Shown: positions 10,016 through 17,596 of the stretch, in pieces | How the letters are laid out: every line of letters starts with the position of its first letter | Numbering within the stretch: position 1 is the stretch's first letter | Source of the DNA: Shewanella benthica KT99 | GTDB taxonomy: Bacteria; Pseudomonadota; Gammaproteobacteria; Enterobacterales; Shewanellaceae | Assembly (NCBI RefSeq): GCF_000172075.1 | Contig: NZ_ABIC01000036.1 | Coordinates: forward strand, 1-44,208 | Direction of reading: 5' to 3' | DNA: 44,208 nucleotides | Position numbers and translations under genes: made by a program | Notes under the pieces: model-generated | The model's input: the letters and a program-made list of their open reading frames with translations, nothing else | Told to the model about the DNA's origin: nothing | Databases searched by the model: none

Positions 10016-11292
10016 TGAATTTGCGCGCACTGGCGGCAAGAGTCGCATTTCAGGTGCTTGAGAAAGGTACCTCGTTATCCGTCGCTCTTCCCGATCAACA
10101 GCAGCACCTAGAGAGTGGCAAAGATAAAGCCCTACTTGCAGAGCTTAGCTACGGCGTGATGCGCCACCTGCCCCAGCTGGATAAGTTGGTCAGCGACTGC
10201 ATGAGCAAACCATTAAAAGGTAAGCAGCGAATCGTTCACCAACTGCTGCTTATAGGTTGCTATCAACTCTACTTTACCCGAATTCCCAGCCATGCAGCGA
10301 TTTCAGAAACTGCTGAAGCCTGTAGACAGCTTAAGTTTGAAGGCCTAGTGAAAGTGGTTAATGGTGTATTGCGTAACATTCAGCGTCAAGAAAAGCCTCT
10401 GCCGACTGATAACGACACCTTAGCCTTCAACACCCCAGCCTGGATTGTTAAGCGCCTTAAAGCCGCTTACCCTGAAAACTGGCAAGAGGTTATCGAACAG
10501 AGCCACCAGCGTCCACCAATGTGGCTGCGCAATAATAAACAGTCACAGACTCGGGATGAGTATCTTGCCGCCTTAGCGGAAATAGACATCCCGGCTTCTG
10601 CAGGCAAGAGCAGCGATGCTATCTTACTCGAGAGCCCTCGCGACGTAGCGCAACTGCCAGGTTTTGAGCAAGGCGCCGCCTCGGTTCAGGATGGTGCGGC
10701 TCAGTGGGCTGCCACGTTACTGGCCCCTAAAGATGGTGAGCTGATACTCGATGCTTGTGCTGCTCCCGGTGGCAAGACTTGCCATCTATTAGAGCTGGCC
10801 AATATCGAACTGGTCGCCGTCGATTTCGATGAGAAACGTCTCGAGCGTGTGCAACAAAATCTGGATCGCCTATCACTTAAGGCCAAGCTAGTTCATGGAG
10901 ATGCAGCCGATATCGATTCCTGGTGGCAAGGTGACAAGTTCGATCGTATCTTACTCGACGCCCCCTGTTCGGCAACTGGCGTGATACGTCGCCACCCGGA
11001 TATTAAATGGCTAAGAAAACAGACCGATATTGATGAGCTAGCCTCACTGCAGAGTAAAATTTTAGATCATTGCTGGCAGTGGCTTAAGCCCGGTGGCACA
11101 CTCCTGTATGCAACCTGCTCGATTCTCCCACAAGAGAATGAACAGCAGATCCGCTCATTCTTAGCAAGAGCCGATGATGCCACTCTCTTTCCTATCAGTG
11201 AGCAGCCAAATCCCGACGATATCGGCTGGCAAATCACCCCAGGAACAGAGAATATGGACGGATTCTATTACGCTCGCCTAGTAAAGGGATAA
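10015..11292 (+). CDS. rsmB: 16S rRNA (cytosine-967-C5)-methyltransferase
   Basis: RsmB (Sun/Fmu) methylates C967 of 16S rRNA using S-adenosylmethionine. The protein has 425 residues (E. coli 429). It has an N-terminal NusB-like RNA-binding domain (about 1-140) followed by the Rossmann methyltransferase: DACAAPGGKTCHLLEL (SAM-binding motif I), DAPCSATGVIRRHPD (one conserved cysteine) and LLYATCSILPQENE (the other catalytic cysteine). It overlaps fmt by one base and is followed by trkA after nine bases, the same order as in E. coli. Confidence 0.97.
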   Translation: MNLRALAARVAFQVLEKGTSLSVALPDQQQHLESGKDKALLAELSYGVMRHLPQLDKLVSDCMSKPLKGKQRIVHQLLLIGCYQLYFTRIPSHAAISETAEACRQLKFEGLVKVVNGVLRNIQRQEKPLPTDNDTLAFNTPAWIVKRLKAAYPENWQEVIEQSHQRPPMWLRNNKQSQTRDEYLAALAEIDIPASAGKSSDAILLESPRDVAQLPGFEQGAASVQDGAAQWAATLLAPKDGELILDACAAPGGKTCHLLELANIELVAVDFDEKRLERVQQNLDRLSLKAKLVHGDAADIDSWWQGDKFDRILLDAPCSATGVIRRHPDIKWLRKQTDIDELASLQSKILDHCWQWLKPGGTLLYATCSILPQENEQQIRSFLARADDATLFPISEQPNPDDIGWQITPGTENMDGFYYARLVKG

Positions 11293-11301
11293 AGCAAGGC
11301 C

Positions 11302-12711
11302 ATGAAGATTATCATTTTGGGTGCCGGTCAGGTCGGTGGCACACTGGCTGAAAACTTAGTTGGTGAGAATAATGACATCACAGTCGTCGATTTAGACAAG
11401 ACCCGCTTGCGTTCATTACAGGATAAATACGATCTGCGCGTCGTACACGGTCATGGTGCTCACCCGGATGTGCTCAAGGAGGCGGGCGCCGAAGATGCCG
11501 ATATGCTCATCGCCGTGACCAACAGCGATGAATGTAATATGGCGGCCTGTCAGATCGCTTACACCCTGTTTGGAACACCGACTAAGATAGCCAGGATCCG
11601 TTCAGAGCAATACTTAGCGCTTAAAGACAAATTATTTTTTAACAGTGAAACCAAGCTTAATGATAATCGAACTCGTGGTGGTTTCATTATCGATGAACTT
11701 ATCGCCCCAGAACAGTTAGTGACCTCCTACATTCGCCGCTTGGTGGAATATCCCGGCGCCTTACAGGTATTAGAATTTGCCGAGGGGCGTCTCAGCCTAG
11801 TCGCGGTAAAAGCCTATTATGGTGGCCCCTTGGTGGGTAATGCCCTCGCGACCTTGCGTGAACATATGCCAAATATCGATACCCGAGTCGCGGCCATCTT
11901 CAGGCAAGGCCGTCCAATCATGCCATGCGGTACCACGATCATCGAAGCCGATGACGAAGTCTTCTTCCTTGCCGATAGTCGCCATGTCCGCGCAGTAATG
12001 AGTGAGATGCAAAAGCTCGATAACACCTACCGAAATATCATGATCGTCGGTGGTGGCAATATCGGCATGGGACTCGCCAAACAACTACAGCGCAATCACT
12101 CGGTTAAGCTTATCGAGCATAGACAAGAGCGCGCCGAGGAACTTTCTGAGCGATTGGAAAATACCACAGTATTTTGTGGTGATGCCTCAGATCAGGAGCT
12201 CCTGCTCGAAGAGAATATCGATCAGACCGATGTGTTTATCGCCGTCACCAATGACGATGAAGCCAACATCATGGCCGCACTTCTCGCTAAGCGCATGGGT
12301 GCCAAGAAAGTGATGGTACTGATCCAGCGCGAGGCTTATGTCGATATCGTGCAGGAAGCCAATATCGATATTGCCATTTCTCCTCAGCAAGCCACCATAT
12401 CTGCACTCTTGACCCATATACGTCAGGGCGATATCTGTAACGTCTACTCCCTGCGCCGCGGGGCCGCAGAGGCCATTGAAGCCATAGCTCACGGCGACTC
12501 CAAGACCTCTAAAGTTATAGGTAAGAAGATAGGCGATATTAAGTTACCACCGGGTACCACTATCGGTGCCATAGTGCGGGATGAAGAGGTGTTGATGGCT
12601 CATGACAAAACAGTGATAGAGCAAGGCGACCATGTCATTCTCTTCTTGGTAAACAAGAAGTTTATCGGCGAAGTTGAGAAGCTTTTCCAGCCGAGTGCTT
12701 TCTTCTTTTAA
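11302..12711 (+). CDS. trkA: Trk potassium transporter peripheral NAD-binding subunit TrkA
   Basis: TrkA is the cytoplasmic regulatory ring that gates TrkH potassium channels in response to nucleotides. The protein has 469 residues (E. coli 458) with two tandem RCK modules, each starting with a dinucleotide-binding loop: GAGQVGG (7-13) and GGGNIGMG (about residue 250). Each is followed by a TrkA-C domain. The second RCK carries [12 protein letters not shown] and [11 protein letters not shown]. It lies nine bases after rsmB and upstream of the first trkH, so the local trkAH pair forms one transporter. Confidence 0.97.
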   Translation: MKIIILGAGQVGGTLAENLVGENNDITVVDLDKTRLRSLQDKYDLRVVHGHGAHPDVLKEAGAEDADMLIAVTNSDECNMAACQIAYTLFGTPTKIARIRSEQYLALKDKLFFNSETKLNDNRTRGGFIIDELIAPEQLVTSYIRRLVEYPGALQVLEFAEGRLSLVAVKAYYGGPLVGNALATLREHMPNIDTRVAAIFRQGRPIMPCGTTIIEADDEVFFLADSRHVRAVMSEMQKLDNTYRNIMIVGGGNIGMGLAKQLQRNHSVKLIEHRQERAEELSERLENTTVFCGDASDQELLLEENIDQTDVFIAVTNDDEANIMAALLAKRMGAKKVMVLIQREAYVDIVQEANIDIAISPQQATISALLTHIRQGDICNVYSLRRGAAEAIEAIAHGDSKTSKVIGKKIGDIKLPPGTTIGAIVRDEEVLMAHDKTVIEQGDHVILFLVNKKFIGEVEKLFQPSAFFF

Positions 12712-12813
12712 TATTTCCCATCAGACACGTTTGAATAGCGGCTTAGCTGTTAACTCGGCTTTACTGAGAATGATAGAGGCTGGCCGCTCGTTTGTTTTTC
12801 AAAGGATTGACTC

Positions 12814-14256
12814 ATGCTGAACTTTCGGCCACTGCTGTTTATTTTAGGCATATTTCTGTCGACCCTGACGGTATTTATGTTTATCCCCTTGCTCTTCGCC
12901 CTGCTCTATAGTGAAGAAACCGTTGGTGCCTTCATGATCTCATCTCTGGTCACTGCCACGGCGGCCACCACTTGCATGCACCAGGGAAAAAGTAAGCAGC
13001 TCAATCTAAATATTCGCGACTTATTCCTACTGACCAGCCTGACTTGGCTAATAGTCAGTATTTTCGCCGCCATGCCGTTCACCCTCTATCACGGCATCAA
13101 CTATACCGACGCCTTCTTCGAGACTATGTCGGGGATCACCACCACAGGTTCGACAGTATTGTCAGGCTTGGACACTATGGATCACAGCATATTGATCTGG
13201 CGCTCTCTATTACAATGGCTAGGTGGTATTGGCTTTATCGTGATGGCCGTGGCGGTACTACCTTTTCTAAATGTCGGTGGTATGCGGCTGTTTAGAACCG
13301 AATCCTCCGACTGGAGTGACAAGGCGATCCCCCGTACCCAAGACATGGCCAAGCACCTTTTCTACATCTATATCTTACTCACGGTACTCTGTGGGTTCGC
13401 CTACCATATGGCGGGTATGAGCTGGTTTGAGGCGATCAACCATGCCATGACCACCCTCTCGACAGGCGGCTACTCCACTTCCGATAGTTCCATGGCAGCT
13501 TTCTCTGATAATGCCCATTGGGTCGCCATCGTCTTTATGGCCGCCGGCGGCTTGCCGATGCTGATGTTCGTCAACTGTATTCAGCAGAGATCTTTATTAG
13601 TATGGAATGACGCCCAGGTGAAAGGCTTCCTGCTATTCATCTTTACGGTGTCATCTTGCCTGGCATTCTGGCTCTGGAGCAGTCGCGAGATCCCCCCCAT
13701 AGATGCCATACGTCTAGCCAGCTTCAACGTAGTCTCAGTGGTCACCACTACCGGTTACGGCTTAACGGATTACACCGCCTGGGGCGCGCTTGCCAATGTC
13801 ATCTTCCTGTTCTTAATGTTCGCCGGTAGCTGCTCAGGCTCGACCTCTGGTGGCATCAAGATATTCCGCTTTCAGATAGCCATCGCCATCATGCGAGAAC
13901 AACTCAAGCAACAATTCCACCCTAACGGAGTATTCAAAGAACGCTATAACAACCGTCCTATAGGCGATGATATCGTCCGCTCCCTGGTGACCTTTATCTT
14001 GCTGTTCATGTTCGTGATAATCGCGCTTTCGGTCATATTAGTCATGACGGGACTCGATCCGACCACCAGTTTCACCGGCGCTATAACAGCAGTGACCAAC
14101 GTAGGTCCAGGTCTTGGCCATATTATCGGTCCAGCGGGTAATTTCTCTAGCTTGCCCGACGTGGCTAAGTGGGCACTGGCAATCGGAATGCTGTTAGGAC
14201 GCTTGGAGATACTGACGGTTGCAGTGCTGTTCCACCCAGGCTTTTGGAAATACTAG
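12814..14256 (+). CDS. trkH: Trk-type potassium channel subunit TrkH (trkA-linked copy)
   Basis: This 480-residue integral membrane protein belongs to the SKT family and has four M1-P-M2 repeats. The four selectivity-filter regions are visible as ITTTGSTV, TLSTGGYS, VTTTGYGL and TNVGPGLG, each with the conserved glycine. GSCSGSTSGGIKIFRFQ matches the intramembrane gating loop after the third filter, and the C-terminus ends GRLEILTVAVLFHPGFWKY. AAGGA precedes the ATG. The 102-base gap to trkA holds an AGCGGC/GCCGCT inverted repeat followed by T-rich sequence, possibly an attenuator (inference). It differs from the second TrkH at 17597, which is closer to E. coli TrkH. Confidence 0.95.
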   Translation: MLNFRPLLFILGIFLSTLTVFMFIPLLFALLYSEETVGAFMISSLVTATAATTCMHQGKSKQLNLNIRDLFLLTSLTWLIVSIFAAMPFTLYHGINYTDAFFETMSGITTTGSTVLSGLDTMDHSILIWRSLLQWLGGIGFIVMAVAVLPFLNVGGMRLFRTESSDWSDKAIPRTQDMAKHLFYIYILLTVLCGFAYHMAGMSWFEAINHAMTTLSTGGYSTSDSSMAAFSDNAHWVAIVFMAAGGLPMLMFVNCIQQRSLLVWNDAQVKGFLLFIFTVSSCLAFWLWSSREIPPIDAIRLASFNVVSVVTTTGYGLTDYTAWGALANVIFLFLMFAGSCSGSTSGGIKIFRFQIAIAIMREQLKQQFHPNGVFKERYNNRPIGDDIVRSLVTFILLFMFVIIALSVILVMTGLDPTTSFTGAITAVTNVGPGLGHIIGPAGNFSSLPDVAKWALAIGMLLGRLEILTVAVLFHPGFWKY

Positions 14257-14723
14257 TTCGAAGTATTTATGTCGATGTTTATTTGGCTTACTTGCCTGAT
14301 AGCCAGTTTCAAATATCTTTTGAGATTGGGTTCATTAGACAGGTTTTGGTATTTGATTATTTTCTGGTAAGCATGGCTTCGGTTTCAGGGTGAGGTTTCA
14401 TGAAATGAAACTCTTCGAACGAGAGACAGGATGTCGAACTGGCATTTAAACATGGAAGTTGTTTGAAAACGCAGAGCCCACATGGAAGACTCTTATGAAA
14501 TCAAGAGCCGGCGCCTCGCAGAACCTTGTCAAAATAAAGAGTGCACAACCCTCGCCGGACAGGCGTTAGATTACAATGAAGGTTTGATCTTCAATTACAC
14601 ATTCAAATACCAAAGGCACTGGATTCCGGCTCAAAAGATCTACCGGAATGACGAAAAGTAACTACCTATTAGCAAATGAAGCCAAAATAAAAAAATGTAA
14701 TCAGCCTTCATTCGAAGGCCAAC
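14257..14723. other. non-coding stretch between trkH and the IS30 element
   Basis: No gene is supported in these 467 bases. Seen here are a hairpin GTTTCAT-GAA-ATGAAAC near 14396, two ACATGGAAG copies about 36 bases apart (14450 and 14485 regions) and the ATTCCGG repeat at 14619-14653. The patchwork looks like accumulated short repeats at a rearrangement-prone junction. Confidence 0.6.
14619..14653 (+). repeat. short dispersed palindromic repeat, copy 1
   Basis: CTGGATTCCGGC, a variable loop, then ACCGGAATGACG. ATTCCGG pairs with CCGGAAT. The same arms recur at 37837-37869 in this window, with a different loop. This type of GGATTCCGG/CCGGAATGACG unit is common between genes in many gammaproteobacteria. 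Confidence 0.75.
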
Positions 14724-15808
14724 GCTGGAGTAATACAATAAGTGCAACAGGCTGAAATTTGAATAGTGAGCCAGCTGAAGGCACAATCTAAGCTCTCACA
14801 CAAAAATTAAGTCCGTTATGAATAAACTCAACGAACAGTACCGACAGCTAACTCAAGAGCCACGATACCAGATTTCAGCCCTTCGTAAAACAGGGATGGG
14901 ACTGAGAGGCATTGCCAAAGAGATCGGGGTACATTACAGCACTGTTAGTCGGGAGCTGAATAGAAATTCACCCCCTAATGGATACTCAGGTGCTGAGGCT
15001 CACCCGCTGAGTGATATACGGAAACGAACATCCTTAAAAGCGAACAAACGTCATAGCCACACAGATGACATCATCCGTGGCTCCGTCATTTTAGGCTGGT
15101 CTCCAGAGACTGTTAGTCTGCGAATGACGGTTGAAAGTAAAGTCACAGAGACGCTTAGCCATACGACGATCTACCGACGTATTGAAGAGAATAGGTTGCA
15201 AGGTGGTCACCTGTACCGTCAGCTGCCCAGGTTTGGTAAAACACGGTGGAAGGGTGGGAAACGTAATAAAAAAGCGGGAGTTAGGCTAATTCATGATCGA
15301 GTCGATATTACAGAGCGGCCTGATATTGTGGATGCGCGGACGCGATTAGGTGATTGGGAAGGAGACACGGTACACGGGCAGAGTGCCCACCTTGTGACAC
15401 TCGTCGATCGCACAAGCCGCTTTACGCTAGCCAAACGTGTATTTAGCAAAACGAAAGAAGAAGTTGGCGATGCAATGATTGCTCTGCTGAAAACCGCTCA
15501 CACGGTAAAGACAGTGACGTTAGATAATGGCGGTGAATTTGCAGGTCACGTTCGAGTGTCCAAGGCAATAGGTGCAGATATGTACTTTGCCAAGCCTTAT
15601 GCCAGTTGGCAACGAGGAACCAATGAGAATACCAATGGTCGGATCAGGCGTTTTTGGCCAAAAAAATTCGATATGGGCAAACTGACAGATGATGAAATTG
15701 AAAGAAGGATCTTGCTACTTAATTTCACGCCAAGAAAAGTATTAGGTGGCCTCACTCCATTTGAGGTCTATATGGGACAGGGTGTTGCACTTATTACTTG
15801 AATCCAGC
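14724..15808 (+). mobile_element. IS30-family insertion sequence, apparently complete
   Basis: The element of about 1085 bp contains one full transposase gene. Imperfect terminal inverted repeats are visible: the left end GCTGGA...AATAAGTGCAACA (14724-14749) and the right end TGTTGCACTTATT...TCCAGC (15783-15808) share GCTGGA and a 13-base inner block. The flanking dinucleotide AC on both sides could be a 2-bp target duplication, which fits IS30, but two bases can match by chance. The right end lies 25 bases beyond the stop of the hemG-like gene. It interrupts the gap between trkH and that gene and breaks no CDS. Confidence 0.85.
14818..15801 (+). CDS. IS30-family transposase
   Basis: The 327-residue transposase has an N-terminal helix-turn-helix (ISALRKTGMGLRGIAKEIGV, then HYSTVSRELNRN, about 20-51), typical of IS30. 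The DDE catalytic domain is intact: the first D in RLGDWEGDTVHG, the second in TLDNGGEF, and E in SWQRGTNENTNGRIRRFWPK. No frameshift or internal stop is present, so it is probably active. The TGA stop lies inside the right inverted repeat, as often seen in this family. It should cut and paste the element with a 2-3 bp target duplication. Confidence 0.95.
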   Translation: MNKLNEQYRQLTQEPRYQISALRKTGMGLRGIAKEIGVHYSTVSRELNRNSPPNGYSGAEAHPLSDIRKRTSLKANKRHSHTDDIIRGSVILGWSPETVSLRMTVESKVTETLSHTTIYRRIEENRLQGGHLYRQLPRFGKTRWKGGKRNKKAGVRLIHDRVDITERPDIVDARTRLGDWEGDTVHGQSAHLVTLVDRTSRFTLAKRVFSKTKEEVGDAMIALLKTAHTVKTVTLDNGGEFAGHVRVSKAIGADMYFAKPYASWQRGTNENTNGRIRRFWPKKFDMGKLTDDEIERRILLLNFTPRKVLGGLTPFEVYMGQGVALIT

Positions 15809-15833
15809 ACTAACAAGAAAACAAAGCTAAAGG

Positions 15834-16373
15834 TTATTTAGCCAAACTAACCAAATGATCGGCATAGACTTTAACGTCATCCCAGTCGGTGTAGTCTATG
15901 ACTGATTTGGGATCGGTTGGGCCGTCTGTCATCTTCATGATCATCTGAATGGCGAGTCTGTCCCACCAGCGCCATGAGGGGTAATCAACCTTGCCGGCGA
16001 TCACTTTAACGTCCTTGGGTTTCCAAGGAGAAAGCTCGATGAACTTCTGCAGATACTTGTTATTCTCCGGGATGCGCTTCTCGGGTTTACGAGCAACGAC
16101 GTTGACACTATAGAAGCTGTTGGGAAGACTATCCAAGGCTGCTTGATGCTCAGAGGCAAAGGCGAATACCGATTTATCATAGCTGCCATAGAGTACGCAG
16201 GCACCTAAGGCGACACAATCATATTGCGACCAATCCAGGCCACTTTTCGTCGCTTCACTGATATGCATCACAGTGCATCGGTTGCCGCTGCTTTCAATTT
16301 GTTCGGCGACGGCGCGGCTGATCCTGGCGGTATGACCACCTCTGGAGTAGTAAAGTACCAGTACTGACTTCAT
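15834..16373 (-). CDS. HemG-like flavodoxin-fold protoporphyrinogen oxidase paralogue
   Basis: The 179-residue flavodoxin-fold protein resembles menaquinone-dependent protoporphyrinogen IX dehydrogenase HemG. It shares FYSVNVVARKPEKRIPENN, PYxSWRWWDR and MIMKMTDGPTDP with the family. Its FMN phosphate loop reads YYSRGGHTARI, unlike canonical HemG (STxDGQT), and resembles general flavodoxins, so the partner or substrate may differ. I chose the ATG at 16373 (MKSVLVLYYS); a TTG at 16385 would add four residues. The gene is divergent from the ArsR-type regulator, which suggests shared control (inference). The canonical hemG lies 573 bases away in the same direction. Confidence 0.85.
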   Translation of the reverse strand: MKSVLVLYYSRGGHTARISRAVAEQIESSGNRCTVMHISEATKSGLDWSQYDCVALGACVLYGSYDKSVFAFASEHQAALDSLPNSFYSVNVVARKPEKRIPENNKYLQKFIELSPWKPKDVKVIAGKVDYPSWRWWDRLAIQMIMKMTDGPTDPKSVIDYTDWDDVKVYADHLVSLAK

Positions 16374-16511
16374 CGATATGTCCAATTCAAAACTATTTTC
16401 AGCGCTTATTGTTGCAGCAAGTCATTTTATAAACACAGGAATTGATCACAAATTAGCGCTAGCTCATATAAATAGAAGTCAAAATTGAGATCTGTAGCCA
16501 AGTTAGTATCA

Positions 16512-16548
16512 TTGCCTTAGCTAAACGGCTCAATTAGAATAAACTAAT
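16512..16548 (+). promoter_or_regulatory. candidate promoter and operator of the arsR-type gene
   Basis: TTGCCT (16512-16517), a 17-base spacer and TAGAAT (16535-16540) form a good sigma-70 promoter. The inverted repeat ATTAG-N6-CTAAT (16533-16548) overlaps the -10 box, where an autorepressor would bind. It is 12 bases from the start codon. The same gap also drives the divergent hemG-like gene. Confidence 0.5.
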
Positions 16549-16559
16549 CCAAGAGTGAA

Positions 16560-16877
16560 GTGAGTATAGGTATGCAAAATAATATCGATGTAAATGCCAT
16601 GGTGACCAACGCTGAGAATGCGGCTAAGTGGTTAAAAGCGATTGCCAATCCGAATCGATTGATGATCTTGTGCCTAATACTGGATAATGAATTGAGTGTA
16701 ACTCAACTCAATGAGACCGTCCCGCTGAGCCAATCTGCCCTGTCTCAGCACCTTGCCGTTTTAAGAGTTCAAGATCTGGTATCTACACGTAAGAGTTCCC
16801 AAGTGGTGTATTACTCACTCAAGAATGAACAGGTCACTGAAATCATCTCGATCATGCATAAGCAGTTTTGTGCATAA
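16560..16877 (+). CDS. ArsR-family regulator with SqrR/BigR-type cysteine pair
   Basis: The 105-residue winged-helix protein matches the ArsR/SmtB fold: AIANPNRLMILCLIL (helices 1-2), SVTQLNETVPLSQSALSQHLAVLRVQDLV (helix-turn-helix) and STRKSSQVVYYSL (wing). It lacks the metal-binding ELCVC motif. It has exactly two cysteines, C38 in RLMILC and C104 in KQFCA. They are 66 residues apart, as in SqrR (C41/C107), BigR and YgaV, which sense sulfane sulfur or persulfide through a thiol switch. This makes a redox or sulfur repressor likely, though the target is not shown. The start is GTG at 16560, with an in-frame ATG at 16572 also possible. It lies between two hemG-type genes. Confidence 0.88.
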   Translation: MSIGMQNNIDVNAMVTNAENAAKWLKAIANPNRLMILCLILDNELSVTQLNETVPLSQSALSQHLAVLRVQDLVSTRKSSQVVYYSLKNEQVTEIISIMHKQFCA

Positions 16878-16920
16878 CTCGTAGGTTCCAGACGTATCCA
16901 TTGACGACCCCTTGGTCATC
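16876..16920 (-). pseudogene. diverged remnant of a hemG 3' region
   Basis: Positions 16876-16920 resemble 16998-17039 inside hemG. The first 24 aligned bases have two mismatches, then comes a net 3-base insertion, then 12 of 13 bases match. Read on the minus strand it encodes M-T-K-G-S-S-M-D-T-S-G-T-Y-E-L, against M-T-K-G-P-T-D-T-S-E-A-Y-E-F in HemG, and so stays in frame. It lies just past the stop of the real hemG and abuts the arsR stop codon. Confidence 0.75.
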
Positions 16921-16945
16921 TACTGCTTATTGTTAACAGCTAAGT

Positions 16946-17473
16946 CTATCTGTCGGTGAAAGCCTTGGCGAACTCTTCTACTTGCTCCCAGTCAGTGAAC
17001 TCGTAGGCTTCAGACGTATCCGTCGGCCCCTTAGTCATCCACATGATAAAACGTATCATGGTCTTATCGAAGAAGCGGTATTTAGGGTAATCGATCTTAC
17101 CGGCGAAGACGCCTAGCTGCTGCGGTTTCCATAATGAAAGCGCTAGAAACTTCTTCATATAGGGATTGGTTTCCGGAGTGTTCTTCTCCGGCTTTCTGGC
17201 AACCACATTCACACTAAAGAAGGCATTTTTCTTAGCATTGAGCACGGCTTGGTGACGGTTGATATACTGATACAGATCCGGCCTATGCTTACCATAACGG
17301 ATACTGGCACCTATCAAGATCTTATCGAAGTAAGAGAGGTTTAAACCTTGAGCATCTTCCAGCGAAGCTAAAGTCACACTATCACCCGCACCTTCGCTAA
17401 TCCCCTGCACAAACTCACAGATTACTTTTGTTTGGCCATCGACGGTGGAGTAGATAATTAACGTATTGCTCAT
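16946..17473 (-). CDS. hemG: menaquinone-dependent protoporphyrinogen IX dehydrogenase
   Basis: HemG oxidises protoporphyrinogen IX to protoporphyrin IX with FMN and passes electrons to the quinone pool at the inner membrane. The protein has 175 residues (E. coli 181). Canonical features are the FMN loop IIYSTVDGQTKVI, ILIGASIRYGKH, FFSVNVVARKPEKNTPETN, YPKYRFFDKTMIRFIMWMTKG (the membrane-associated long-loop region) and TDWEQVEEFAKAF. It follows trkH in the same direction, so pepQ-yigZ-trkH-hemG matches the E. coli order. A diverged copy of its own 3' end follows the stop codon. It works downstream of hemF in the same pathway. Confidence 0.96.
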   Translation of the reverse strand: MSNTLIIYSTVDGQTKVICEFVQGISEGAGDSVTLASLEDAQGLNLSYFDKILIGASIRYGKHRPDLYQYINRHQAVLNAKKNAFFSVNVVARKPEKNTPETNPYMKKFLALSLWKPQQLGVFAGKIDYPKYRFFDKTMIRFIMWMTKGPTDTSEAYEFTDWEQVEEFAKAFTDR

Positions 17474-17596
17474 CAGGTTTCCTGAATAATGAAGGTAGAA
17501 ATATAAGCGCCACTGACTGGGCTCTCTCTAAGTTATCTATATTGATTAAATAAAAATACTGCCAATAATGCTATAAGGTAAAAGTCTAAATCGCCT

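Noticed and set aside
14818..15801. Transposase as a decayed pseudogene
   Set aside because: The frame is intact, the DDE residues are present and both terminal repeats are visible.
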